Positions 51,964-60,427 of a stretch of DNA of 64,000 nt are shown here, in pieces. Origin of the DNA: Streptomyces sp. 6-11-2 (lineage in GTDB: Bacteria > Actinomycetota > Actinomycetes > Streptomycetales > Streptomycetaceae); assembly GCF_006540305.1 (NCBI RefSeq), contig NZ_BJOR01000001.1, positions 6,634,001 to 6,698,000 on the forward strand, written 5' to 3'. Position numbers and translations under genes: made by a program. Numbering within the stretch: the stretch's first letter is position 1; every line of letters begins with the position of its first letter. The notes under the pieces are model-generated. The model saw nothing but the letters and a program-made list of their open reading frames with translations, had not been told where the DNA came from and did no database searches.

Positions 51964-53807
51964 GTCCCCGCACGACTGGTGGTCTGGGCCTGGTCCGCTC
52001 CGCCTTCGCCGGGAAGCCGACATGGGCTCTCGTCGGTAGCGGCGCTCTGGCGCACGCGAGAGCCGACCACGTCCACACCGCGGAACTGGAAGCCACGGCC
52101 GTCGACCGGCAGGAACTGGGCGCCTGCGTTGAGGACGCCATGGCTGTCCTCGACAACTACGGAGCCTCGCTGGCCTCCACTCCGGGCGGAGCCGGCTGGC
52201 TCCACGTCCAGCACGTTCCCGTGCGGCGCTTCGTTGCCGAGATCGTGCGCAAGCTCCTGGCCCTGAACGCCTGGGAGCCGTTCGCTTCGGCGCCGGGGCC
52301 CTTGGCCCTGGCCCCGTACGAGGGACTCGTGGGACTGCGTTCGAGCAGTTCGCGTGAGTACCTGGCCTACACCGTGACCTGGTCCGGCATCGCGTACCTG
52401 CTCGGTGCTGCGGCACCGCACAACCCGACCCGCTCCGCCCAGCTACGCAACCGCGCCCGGACAGGTACGGCGAACACGGAGCCGAGTCCACTTCCCTCGA
52501 ACCTCGGACGACAGGACGTTCTGGCGCTGTCCTGGACCTCCCGCCACGCTGCCACGCTGATGCCGGTTCTCAGCGAACTGGCGCGCGACGGGCAGAAGAG
52601 TCTCCTGCTCGATCTCGCCACCGATCCCGCAGAGCGGTGCAGCGCGGGATCGGTCACGGGCATCGAGCTGCGCTCGGCTCCGAGCGACCTCTTCACCCCT
52701 TCCGGCACCGCCGAGGGCCTACACCTGCCCGACGACGAGTACGTCGTCCACATAAATGGCCACGATGTTCAACTCGCACGGCTCGTAAGGCTCTTGTCGG
52801 TGCTACTCGAGACCAGCGGGGGCTGCACACAGCCGTCGTGGCGGACCCTGGTGCGGGCGGAGAGCTGGCTCGACGACATGCTGTCGACAACCCGGCCGCA
52901 CACCGTCCTCCTGAGCAACGACACCAGCCCCCTCGGCGTGCTGGCCGCGCACGCCGCCGAGCGACACGGCGCGAATTCGGTTCACGTCCAGCACGGGGCG
53001 TGGACGGCGGAATCGGCCGCCTGGCCGGCCCTGCACAGCCGCGACATCATCGTCATGGGCGATCGGGACCTCGCTCTGGGACGAGCGTGGGTGCGTCACC
53101 CCGACGCCGAGGTGCACGTACTCGGACAGCCCCGCTTCGACGTACTCGCCGGCCTGGGCCGCCAGACGCAGCGGCGGTATCTGGAGAAGCTGCTGGCTCC
53201 GGGTGGCCGCCGCGCGCCCGCCCGGATCGCGGTGTGGGCCTGCCAGCCGTTCAGCCCCGATCACCTCAAGTCCCACGCGGACCTCCTCCTGGACGGACTC
53301 GGCAAGGCGGACGACGAATGGGGTCTCGTCATCGCTCCACACCCGGCGCAGGGAGCCGACGCCTACGCCTCTCTGGTGAAGCGGGACGGCGGGCCGCACG
53401 TTGCCGTGGCCGATCCCCGGGTCGGTGCACGAGGCTGCCTCGCCGGCGCTGACGTCCTGGCGAGCGCGCACTCGACGTGCGGTATCGAAGCCGCACTGCT
53501 CGGCGTCCCGGTCCTCGAAATCGGCCCGCCGGGCGAACGCACGCTGGACCTGGCCGGTCACGGTCTCGCGACCCGGTGCCACGACGCCGGTGGCGTCGCC
53601 GAAGCGCTTTCCGCACTGCGCGAGGCGCGTACGCCGATCCCGCAGACGGCCCTGGACGCGGTGTGCCGGTGGCGCGGCGACAGCGCGGCTCGGATCGCTC
53701 GCCTCATCACCGACCGCGCCGCATCCGCCACAGGGCCCGGCAATTCCATCCACCAAGATGCGGGCGCCTCTGCGTCGCCCCAGGACGAAGGAGCATCCGT
53801 CCGATGA
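51960..53807 (+). CDS. GT-B-like glycosyl/glycerophosphotransferase-type protein
   Basis: 615 residues. The first 200 residues are helical and unlike anything I know. The C-terminal half is a Rossmann-like GT-B fold: VHVQHGAWTAESAAW, RDIIVMGDRDLALGRAW, VHVLGQPRFDVLA, LVIAPHPAQGADAYASL, and SAHSTCGIEAALLGVPVLEI. The last is the donor-binding pattern of CDP-glycerol transferases and UDP-GlcNAc 2-epimerase-like proteins. The GTG start follows GAAAGGAG. It overlaps the upstream stop and, by ATGA at 53804, the next gene. It may transfer a sugar or polyol in the pathway; the donor is unknown. Confidence 0.7.
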   Translation: MSPRTTGGLGLVRSAFAGKPTWALVGSGALAHARADHVHTAELEATAVDRQELGACVEDAMAVLDNYGASLASTPGGAGWLHVQHVPVRRFVAEIVRKLLALNAWEPFASAPGPLALAPYEGLVGLRSSSSREYLAYTVTWSGIAYLLGAAAPHNPTRSAQLRNRARTGTANTEPSPLPSNLGRQDVLALSWTSRHAATLMPVLSELARDGQKSLLLDLATDPAERCSAGSVTGIELRSAPSDLFTPSGTAEGLHLPDDEYVVHINGHDVQLARLVRLLSVLLETSGGCTQPSWRTLVRAESWLDDMLSTTRPHTVLLSNDTSPLGVLAAHAAERHGANSVHVQHGAWTAESAAWPALHSRDIIVMGDRDLALGRAWVRHPDAEVHVLGQPRFDVLAGLGRQTQRRYLEKLLAPGGRRAPARIAVWACQPFSPDHLKSHADLLLDGLGKADDEWGLVIAPHPAQGADAYASLVKRDGGPHVAVADPRVGARGCLAGADVLASAHSTCGIEAALLGVPVLEIGPPGERTLDLAGHGLATRCHDAGGVAEALSALREARTPIPQTALDAVCRWRGDSAARIARLITDRAASATGPGNSIHQDAGASASPQDEGASVR

Positions 53808-54754
53808 CACACCTCACCGCCGACAGCATGGCCGAACTGTTCTCCGGCGCCGTCACGCTGGCCAAGTCCGGTGAGAAGGTCAGCCCCCGGGGCATGGCCA
53901 CCCGCGAAGTCCGTGACGTGCACCTGCTGCTCACCCAGCCGCGCGCCCGCCTGCTCCACGCACCGCCGGCCCGAATCGTGAACCCGGCCTTCGCGGTCGC
54001 CGAGACGGTCTGGCACCTGTCCGGATCCGACGCCTCGTGGATCTTCGACTACAACGACCGGCTGCGGCAGTTCGCCGACGACGGCGTCCTCCTGGGGGCG
54101 TACGGACCCAGGATGCGGAACTGGGCCGGCAAGGTGGACCAACTGGCCCGCGTCGTGGAGATCCTCCAGGCGGACCCCGACTCCCGGCGAGCCCTGATCC
54201 AGCTCTACGACCCGGCCCAGGACGCCGCAGGGCACAAGGACGTGCCCTGCACCCTCGGTTTCCGGTTCCACCTGCGTGCCGGCCGCCTGCACATGGCGAC
54301 CATGATGCGCGGCCAGGACGTGTGGATCGGCATGCCGTACGACGTGTTCTTCTACACCGTGCTGCACGAGCTGGTCGCCGGGTGGCTCGACGCGGAACTG
54401 GGCGAGTTCCACCTGCACATCGGCTCGCTGCACATCTACGACGAACACGTGGAGCAGGCCGACGCGCTGACCTCGCTCTCGGCGAGCCCGATCATGCCCG
54501 ACCTGCGAACGCCCTGGACGGGCTTCGCCAGCCTGCTCGACCAGGTCGAGGCTCACGACGTGACCGGCCACCCCGGCTGGGACGCGATGGCCGAGACGTT
54601 GCGCAGTTACCGGCTGTGGAAGGACGGCAAGCACGAGCAGGCATGGCGGGCGGCCGACAGGATCGACGGACCCCTCGGCCAGGCCCTCACCGCCTGGTAC
54701 GGAGAGCTGAAACGGCGCTCGGCCGAGCGCGCCGCGACGGCCGGGGCGAGGTGA
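53804..54754 (+). CDS. Thymidylate-synthase homologue with Asp in the base-selecting position; predicted cytidylate C5 (hydroxy)methylase
   Basis: 316 residues. ThyA landmarks: Glu67/Trp70 (ETVWHLSG), Tyr100 (GAYGPRMR), Arg128-129, nucleophile Cys149 (DVPCTLG), Arg169, Asp172, His210 and Tyr212 (GSLHIYDEH). Spacings Cys149 to Asp172 (23), to 180 (31), to 210 (61) and to 212 (63) equal those of E. coli ThyA Cys146 to 169, 177, 207 and 209. At 180 the dUMP-selecting Asn177 is Asp (MPYDVF). Asp there is the signature of dCMP hydroxymethylases and of Asn-to-Asp ThyA mutants that prefer dCMP. It therefore likely adds a one-carbon group to C5 of a cytosine nucleotide (known MilA type). Couplings by ATGA/GTGA tie it to its neighbours. 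Confidence 0.88.
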   Translation: MTHLTADSMAELFSGAVTLAKSGEKVSPRGMATREVRDVHLLLTQPRARLLHAPPARIVNPAFAVAETVWHLSGSDASWIFDYNDRLRQFADDGVLLGAYGPRMRNWAGKVDQLARVVEILQADPDSRRALIQLYDPAQDAAGHKDVPCTLGFRFHLRAGRLHMATMMRGQDVWIGMPYDVFFYTVLHELVAGWLDAELGEFHLHIGSLHIYDEHVEQADALTSLSASPIMPDLRTPWTGFASLLDQVEAHDVTGHPGWDAMAETLRSYRLWKDGKHEQAWRAADRIDGPLGQALTAWYGELKRRSAERAATAGAR

Positions 54755-54762
54755 CCGCCGCC

Positions 54763-56481
54763 ATGAAGCGCACACCTTCCGTCGTCCTCGGCCTGTGCTC
54801 GTACACCCACGACTCGTCGGCCGCCCTTCTCATGGACGGTGAACTCGTCGGCTTCGTCGAGGAGGAGCGCCTCTCCGAGCAGAAGCACACTAAGCTCTAC
54901 CCGGCCCGCGCCGTGGGATGGCTACTCGACCGGGCCAAGCTGAGCGCCGCCGACGTGGACGCCGTCGCCTACAACTTCCAGCCGGCCCGCTACCTCGCCG
55001 AGTCGCCCGCCGCCCTGCGCATGGCGCTCTCGCCGACGACGCGCGACCGGAGCCTGGCCCGTGCCCACGGCTTCGCCAAGGTGGCAGTGCGCACCCGGCG
55101 GCGGCTGCGTGTCCTGGGCAGCCAGTTCCCCTCTGCCCACGTCACGCCGGTCCTGCACCACCGCGCCCATCAGCTCACCGCCTTCGCCGCCTCCGGCTGG
55201 GAGGAAGCCGCCGTGCTCGTGGTCGACAGCCTCGGCGAGCGGCAGACCACCACCATCGCCCACGGCCACGGCACTCATCGCCCCCGCGCCCGAACACTGG
55301 AAGCGATCAACGACCCGGCCTCCCTGGGGTACGTGTACGGCGCTGTCACCGAGCATCTGGGCTGGCGGCGGGGCGACGAGGAAGGCACCGTCATGGCGCT
55401 GGCCGCCCTCGGCGAGCCCGCCCGCTTCCGCCACCTGTTTGCGAGGGCCGTTCGCACGACGGCTACGGGCTTCCACATCGACTCCGGCTACTTCCCGACG
55501 CGCACCCTCACGTCGGGATACCCGAGGACATCGCGGCGGTTCGTCGCCGAGACCTGCCCCGAGCGGCACACGAGCGAGCCGCTCACGGACGTCCACCGAG
55601 ATCTGGCGGCTGCCCTCCAGGAGCGGACCGAGCAGGTGATGGTGCACCTCGCCCGCCGCGCCCGTGTGCTCACCGGCTCCCGGCGCCTGTGCGCGGGAGG
55701 CGGTGTCGCCACGAACTGCGTGAGCATCGGGAAGATCATCGAGTCCGGCATCTTCGACGAGGTGTTCGTGCCGCCGGCACCAGGTGACGCCGGAACCGCG
55801 ATCGGTGCCGCCCTTGCCGTGCACGTCGATCGGCGCAGCCCTCGCCCGGTCGCAGGCATCGCCCGCACCTGCTACCTCGGCCCCTCCTACGAGGACCAGC
55901 CCCTCGACCTCACCCCCTGGCCCAGCCTCCGCCAGAAGACCCTGGGCATCGAGACCGCCGAGTTCCTCGCCGACCAGCTGGCCCACGGCACGATCGCCGG
56001 ACTGTTCCAGGGCGCCGTCGAAGCCGGGCCACGCGCCCTGGGCAACCGCTCGATCCTCGCCTCCCCGCTGGAGCCCGGCGTCGTGGAGCGCCTGAACGCC
56101 ACCGTGAAGTTCCGCGAACCGTTCCGGCCCTTCGCCCCCATGGTCCCGGCCGAGCGCGCTGACGAGTTCTTCACGCTCGGCCAGCCGGCGCCGTACATGT
56201 CCATGGCCTCCGGCGTGACCGACCAGACGCGCGAGCGCGTGCCAGCCATCGTGCACGCCAACGGCACCTCCCGCCTGCAGACCGTCACCCGGTCGCAGAA
56301 CCCGTTCATGCACGCGGTGCTGACGGCTTTCGGCCGCCGGACCGGCGTACCCGTGCTGATCAACACCTCCCTCAACGTCAAGGGAAAGCCGATCTGCGGA
56401 ACACCCGAAATGGCACTGGACTGCCTGGCCGACTCCGGACTCGACGCCCTGCTCCTCGAAGGGCGGTGGATCACCAAGTGA
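54763..56481 (+). CDS. NodU/CmcH-family O-carbamoyltransferase
   Basis: 572 residues. The N-terminal ASKHA-type domain begins VLGLCSYTHDSSAALLMDG. The metal-binding HHRAH is at about 132-136, with VVDSLGERQTTT and GDEEGTVMALAALGEP following. The C-terminal YrdC-like domain carries EAGPRALGNRSILASP (about 423). Family members make carbamoyl-AMP from carbamoyl phosphate and ATP and transfer it to a hydroxyl. The start is ATG 54763 with GAGGTGA upstream, or GTG 54751 overlapping the preceding stop. Its position directly after the cytidylate-hydroxymethylase-like gene suggests the acceptor is that enzyme's hydroxymethyl product; a sugar hydroxyl is the alternative. Confidence 0.9.
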   Translation: MKRTPSVVLGLCSYTHDSSAALLMDGELVGFVEEERLSEQKHTKLYPARAVGWLLDRAKLSAADVDAVAYNFQPARYLAESPAALRMALSPTTRDRSLARAHGFAKVAVRTRRRLRVLGSQFPSAHVTPVLHHRAHQLTAFAASGWEEAAVLVVDSLGERQTTTIAHGHGTHRPRARTLEAINDPASLGYVYGAVTEHLGWRRGDEEGTVMALAALGEPARFRHLFARAVRTTATGFHIDSGYFPTRTLTSGYPRTSRRFVAETCPERHTSEPLTDVHRDLAAALQERTEQVMVHLARRARVLTGSRRLCAGGGVATNCVSIGKIIESGIFDEVFVPPAPGDAGTAIGAALAVHVDRRSPRPVAGIARTCYLGPSYEDQPLDLTPWPSLRQKTLGIETAEFLADQLAHGTIAGLFQGAVEAGPRALGNRSILASPLEPGVVERLNATVKFREPFRPFAPMVPAERADEFFTLGQPAPYMSMASGVTDQTRERVPAIVHANGTSRLQTVTRSQNPFMHAVLTAFGRRTGVPVLINTSLNVKGKPICGTPEMALDCLADSGLDALLLEGRWITK

Positions 56482-57530
56482 AGATCGGATACAGCTTCTG
56501 GGGCTTCCTCGGCAACGGCGTCACCGACACCCCGGACGGGGGCCGCAGCCACCGTCGCCCCTTCATCGACGCCCTACTCGCCCGCGGTCACGACATCGTC
56601 TTCCTCCAGGCCGACCGCGACCGCCTCGAAGCCGGCGACGACCTCGGCGACGCGTACACCTTCGACGACGGCACCCCCGCCATCGACGTCCTGTTCCTGG
56701 AATGGCGCTGGGCGATCCCCGGCCGCAACACCACGCTCTGCGGGACCGAGGGGCACACCTGCGACCTCCACCGGCAGGCCCAGCTCATCAACCACTACAC
56801 GGTCCGGCACCGTACGCCCACCGTGATCTGGGACAAGGACCGCACCCTGCGGGCCGAGAGCGTGTGGCGACGTGCGGCCCACACCCTCGTCTGCGAGGCC
56901 GCGCTCGCGCCGACCCCCGGCGCGCGCTCCCTCCTCTTCCCCGTGGCCGAGGACCTCGTCACCCAGGCCGACCCCGTGGCCCTCGCGGCACAGCGGCGGG
57001 ACCTCGTGCTCGGCTACGTGGGCAACCAGTACGACCGGGACGAGCCCTTCGAGCGCTTCTTCGCCCCGGCCGCCACCCACGTCGATCACCTGGTCGCCGG
57101 GAAATGGACGAAGACCGACCGCTGGCCGCACGTCCGCTTCGTGGGCCGGATCCCGTTCGAGGCCGCCGCCGGCGTCTACGGCCGGTCCCTGGCCACGGTG
57201 CTCATGCTGCCCGAGCGGTACGCCGCTGTCGGGCAGATGACCCAGCGCATCTTCGAGGCCGTACTCGCTGGGTGCCTGCCGCTGGCCCCGGCGGACATCC
57301 GCTTCGCCGACCGGTTCGTCCCGCCTGAGCTGGTCGTGCGCTCAGGCCACGACGTACTCGAACGCCTCTCCTACCTCCACGAGATCGCTGGCACCCAGCA
57401 GCACGCCGACCTGATCGCCGCGTGTGTGGACCGCCTGAGCCTGTTCGGCCTGACCAAGCAGGTCGACACCCTGGAATCCGCCCTGCACGGGCTCGTCGGG
57501 ACCAACGCGACCGAGCAGGGAGCTGCCTGA
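56478..57530 (+). CDS. CgeB-like glycosyltransferase
   Basis: 350 residues. GT-B-type, with an N-terminal half KIGYSFWGFLGNGVTDTPDG, GRSHRRPFIDALLARGHDIV and a C-terminal half VLGYVGNQYDRDEPFERFF, HVRFVGRIPFEAAAGVYGRS, VGQMTQRIFEAVLAGCLPLA. This is the pattern of CgeB/glycosyltransferase family 1-like proteins. The GTG start overlaps the carbamoyltransferase stop (GTGA). A strong hairpin (57573-57601) follows it. It probably attaches a sugar in the pathway; donor and acceptor cannot be read from sequence. Confidence 0.72.
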   Translation: MKIGYSFWGFLGNGVTDTPDGGRSHRRPFIDALLARGHDIVFLQADRDRLEAGDDLGDAYTFDDGTPAIDVLFLEWRWAIPGRNTTLCGTEGHTCDLHRQAQLINHYTVRHRTPTVIWDKDRTLRAESVWRRAAHTLVCEAALAPTPGARSLLFPVAEDLVTQADPVALAAQRRDLVLGYVGNQYDRDEPFERFFAPAATHVDHLVAGKWTKTDRWPHVRFVGRIPFEAAAGVYGRSLATVLMLPERYAAVGQMTQRIFEAVLAGCLPLAPADIRFADRFVPPELVVRSGHDVLERLSYLHEIAGTQQHADLIAACVDRLSLFGLTKQVDTLESALHGLVGTNATEQGAA

Positions 57531-57572
57531 TGCAGACCGCTCGATGGGCCAAGGCGCCTGGATCATCCGATC

Positions 57573-57601
57573 GTGTCCCCGGGGATGGGCCCGGCGGACA
57601 C
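57573..57601 (+). terminator. Strong hairpin inside the biosynthetic gene set
   Basis: GTGTCC-CCGGG pairs with CCCGG-C-GGACAC, an 11-bp stem with one bulged C and a 6-nt loop, in the 96-bp gap between the CgeB-like and kinase genes. It may end or attenuate the first transcript; TACGCT (57613-57618) just after it could be a -10 for the second half. Confidence 0.5.
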
Positions 57602-57626
57602 CCGAACCTCTCTACGCTGGAGCACC

Positions 57627-58136
57627 ATGAAGAAGGTCGCCATCGTCGGCTGCGGAGGCAGCGGGAAATCTCACGTGGCCCGCGAGCTGGGCACGATCCT
57701 CGACGCCCCGGTGACGCACCTGGACGCCGCGTTCTACGACGACGAGTGGAACGCGCTGCCCATGGACAAGTTCACCGACGCGCAGCGCGAGCTGGTCGCG
57801 CAGCCGCGGTGGGTGATCGACGGCAACTACAACTCGACGCTGCAGGTACGACTCGAAGCCTGCGACACGGTGGTCCTGATGGACGTGTCGACCGTGGCGG
57901 CGCTGTACGGGATCTTCTCCCGGCAGATCCGGCACGGGGCTGGGCACAAGGGCAACGGGGTGCACAACCGCATCCACTGGGGCGTGATCAAGTACGTCGC
58001 CACGTACCGGCGCAAGATGCGGCCCCGCGTGATGGCGAAGATCGAGGAGTTCGGCTCCGGCGCCGATGTGGTGCTGCTGGCCAACCGGCGCCAGACGCGC
58101 CGCTGGCTGCGGAAGGTGGCCGCCGAGCAGTCCTGA
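57627..58136 (+). CDS. P-loop (adenylate kinase/FlaR-like) small-molecule kinase
   Basis: 169 residues. Walker A GCGGSGKS, then HVARELGTILDAPVTHLDAA, FYDDEW, QPRWVIDGNYNSTLQVRLEA, VLMDVSTVAALYGIFSRQI. This is the AAA_17/FlaR (topology modulation) type of nucleotide kinase fold. The substrate is unknown; in this cluster a modified nucleotide or sugar is likely. ATG at 57627 has GGAG 5 nt upstream. It is the first gene after the internal hairpin and lies 31 bp before the methyltransferase. Confidence 0.78.
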   Translation: MKKVAIVGCGGSGKSHVARELGTILDAPVTHLDAAFYDDEWNALPMDKFTDAQRELVAQPRWVIDGNYNSTLQVRLEACDTVVLMDVSTVAALYGIFSRQIRHGAGHKGNGVHNRIHWGVIKYVATYRRKMRPRVMAKIEEFGSGADVVLLANRRQTRRWLRKVAAEQS

Positions 58137-58167
58137 ACGGCCCGCGCCCCCGGACAGGGGGTGCGGC

Positions 58168-59016
58168 ATGAACGAGCCCAACCCGTTCCTGGACCCCGCC
58201 AGGCTGCAGGAGCTGTACGGGCATGCCTCGCGGCTGGCCGGACGGACCAGCGCCCTGATGCGTGCGAAGACTGCCGGCCGCCCCGTGCCCGAGACGATCG
58301 TCAGCCTGGTGCAGACCCACCACGGGCAGCCGGACCGGCTCGGCGTGGTGCTCGACATCGGCTGCGGTCGCGGCACGAGCAGCCTCGTCATCGCCGAGCA
58401 GCTCCGGCCACAGCGCGTCGTCGGCCTGGACGCTGCCCCCTCCCTGCTCGCCCAAGCCCGCGAGCGCGCCAAGGAGCTGCACGACACCACGGTGGACTTC
58501 GTCGAAGGCGACTTCCACGAACTCCCGCTGCCCACCGGGTCGAGCGACGTCGTCGTCGCCGCTTTCTGCCTCTACCACTCGCCGCGCCCCAGGAACGTCA
58601 TCGCGCAGATCGCCAGGGTCCTCGCCCCCGGGGGCCTGGCCGTGCTCGTCACCAAGGGCCTCGACAGCTACCAGGAGATGGACCGGCTGGTCGCCTCCGC
58701 CGGCCTCGACCCGCGTGCTGCCCAACATGAGAGCCTCTACACCGAAGCCCACAGCGGTAACCTCGCCGACCTGACCGCCTCCTCGCTCGACGTGATCGCC
58801 GTCCTGGACGAGGAGCACGTTTTCACCTTCGACGGCCACGATCACACGGCGCAGTACCTGGCCACCAACCCCAAGTACGATCTCGCGCCCGGCCTGTACG
58901 GGAACCCCGGGGCCTTGGCCGCGACCCTGCACGAGTTCCTTCCCGACCAGCCGCTCACCACCCGGTCCCGCATCACCTTCGTCGTCGCCCAGCCGAACGA
59001 AGGACGGCCGGCATGA
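58168..59016 (+). CDS. Class I SAM-dependent methyltransferase
   Basis: 282 residues. SAM-binding motif I VLDIGCGRGTSS, motif II VVGLDAAPSLLAQA, EGDFHELPLPTGSSDVVVAA, motif III LAPGGLAVLV. It is the UbiE/Methyltransf_11 type, with an N-terminal helical region that resembles small-molecule O- or C-methyltransferases. The C-terminus contains YLATNPKYDLAPGLYGNP. ATG at 58168 is preceded by a weak GGGGG site. Its stop overlaps the next start (ATGA at 59013). The acceptor is unknown. Confidence 0.88.
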   Translation: MNEPNPFLDPARLQELYGHASRLAGRTSALMRAKTAGRPVPETIVSLVQTHHGQPDRLGVVLDIGCGRGTSSLVIAEQLRPQRVVGLDAAPSLLAQARERAKELHDTTVDFVEGDFHELPLPTGSSDVVVAAFCLYHSPRPRNVIAQIARVLAPGGLAVLVTKGLDSYQEMDRLVASAGLDPRAAQHESLYTEAHSGNLADLTASSLDVIAVLDEEHVFTFDGHDHTAQYLATNPKYDLAPGLYGNPGALAATLHEFLPDQPLTTRSRITFVVAQPNEGRPA

Positions 59017-59774
59017 ACCTCACGCCGTTCACCAAGCACTACGTAACACCGGAGCGCGCGACGGGGGCTGTGCGCCACTACCGGTGGATCAACGAGCACG
59101 CAAAGCCACTGCGGCAGCCTGCGCTCCACACCGTCGAGACGGACAGCCTGACGTTCGAACGGATCGAGGGCCGCTCCGTGCGCCCCGAGGATCTTCCGCG
59201 CATGGCGGAACTACTGGGCCACGCCCATGGTGCCGCCTGGGCCAGCGACCTGCGGTCCGCGTCGCTGGACACCCCGCACCACTTCCAGGACGGCACGACG
59301 TTCGACGACTACCTCGGCCCCCGGAAGCTCGCCCTACGGCGACGCCACGAGCAGGGCTACCTGCCGAACAGGGCGGCCTTGCACGCGATGCTCGGCCTGC
59401 TGGAAGCGACCGCCCAGGGACCATGCGCCTTCTACAAGGACAGCAACCCGCGGAACTTCATCATCACCAGCACGCAGGACATCGTTGCCGTCGACACCGA
59501 CGACCTGTCCCTCGCCCCGATGGGCTACGACCTCGCCAAGCTCATCGCGACGCTCCACCTGACCTACGGACCGCTCACGGACCAAGCCGTCAACACTGCC
59601 CTGCTCGCGTACAACGCGGCAGCCCGACGCCACGACGCCCGGCTGGGCACGACGGACCGAGGCCGGCTCGACAGCTTCCTGGGCCTGCACGCCGTGCTCA
59701 CCGCCCCGTACGTCGGCCGCAACGGCTACCGCTACAGCGTGCCCCTCCGTTTCCACCACCGAGGAGCCTCATGA
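59013..59774 (+). CDS. APH-fold phosphotransferase with an altered catalytic loop
   Basis: 253 residues. The kinase-like fold is recognisable from FYKDSNPRNFII (Brenner-type loop) and AVDTDDLSLAPMGYDLAKLI (metal-binding region), then LIATLHLTYG. The usual His-Gly-Asp of aminoglycoside/choline kinases is Tyr-Lys-Asp here, but Asp and the downstream Asn are kept, so catalysis remains possible. The N-terminal lobe is short. It overlaps the methyltransferase before it and the histidine phosphatase after it (ATGA at 59771). It may phosphorylate a sugar or nucleoside intermediate, or serve in self-resistance. Confidence 0.75.
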   Translation: MNLTPFTKHYVTPERATGAVRHYRWINEHAKPLRQPALHTVETDSLTFERIEGRSVRPEDLPRMAELLGHAHGAAWASDLRSASLDTPHHFQDGTTFDDYLGPRKLALRRRHEQGYLPNRAALHAMLGLLEATAQGPCAFYKDSNPRNFIITSTQDIVAVDTDDLSLAPMGYDLAKLIATLHLTYGPLTDQAVNTALLAYNAAARRHDARLGTTDRGRLDSFLGLHAVLTAPYVGRNGYRYSVPLRFHHRGAS

Positions 59775-60427
59775 TCACCACCGAACTTGTCTTCGTACGA
59801 CACGGCCAGGCCCAGTGCAACGCCGACGGCCTCGTCGGGGGCCCTCGTACCTGCACCGGCCTGACCAACCTCGGGTACGCCCAGGCCGAACAGGCCGCGC
59901 GCCGCCTGGCTACCGAACACCTGAAGAAGCCCTTCGACGTCGTCTACACCGGGCCGCGGATCCGTCTCGTCCAGACCGGCGAGATCATCGCCCAGACGCT
60001 CCAGATCCCAGTGCGCCACGACGGCCGTCTCGACGGCCCGGTCCACGGCGATGCCGACGGCAAGCCCTGGGACGCGGTGAAGACGGCCGCCAACGGTGGA
60101 CCGCATGCGCATCCCGACACTCCCTGGGCCGATGGCTCCGACACCTGGAACGGATTCCTGAAGCGCGCCAGCAGGAACCTGAGCCAGCTCATCGAGGAGA
60201 ACCACGGGAAGCGCATCGTCTTCGCGGCCCACGGGGAGACGGTGATCACCGCACACACCCTGCTGCTCGGCATCCCGATCGGCTCGCCGGCCGGCTTCAC
60301 CCACAACCACGCCTCCATCACCCGCTGGCAGCACCACCGCAACCGCCTGGGCCAGACCCGCTGGATGCTCGACCGGCACAACGACACCGAGCACCTCAGT
60401 CTCCTCACCCCGGAGCCGACCCCGTGA
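59771..60427 (+). CDS. Histidine phosphatase superfamily (phosphoglycerate mutase-like) enzyme
   Basis: 218 residues. RHG motif in LVFVRHGQAQCNADG, GLTNLGYAQAEQAARRL, YTGPRIRLVQTGEII, and the second catalytic His in IVFAAHGETVITAHTLL. A mid-segment FLKRASRNLSQLIEENHGKR fits the broad-specificity phosphatase branch (CobC, PhoE). It would hydrolyse a phosphomonoester. Start and stop both overlap adjacent genes (ATGA, GTGA), so it is tightly coupled to the two APH-fold kinases around it. Confidence 0.9.
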   Translation: MITTELVFVRHGQAQCNADGLVGGPRTCTGLTNLGYAQAEQAARRLATEHLKKPFDVVYTGPRIRLVQTGEIIAQTLQIPVRHDGRLDGPVHGDADGKPWDAVKTAANGGPHAHPDTPWADGSDTWNGFLKRASRNLSQLIEENHGKRIVFAAHGETVITAHTLLLGIPIGSPAGFTHNHASITRWQHHRNRLGQTRWMLDRHNDTEHLSLLTPEPTP

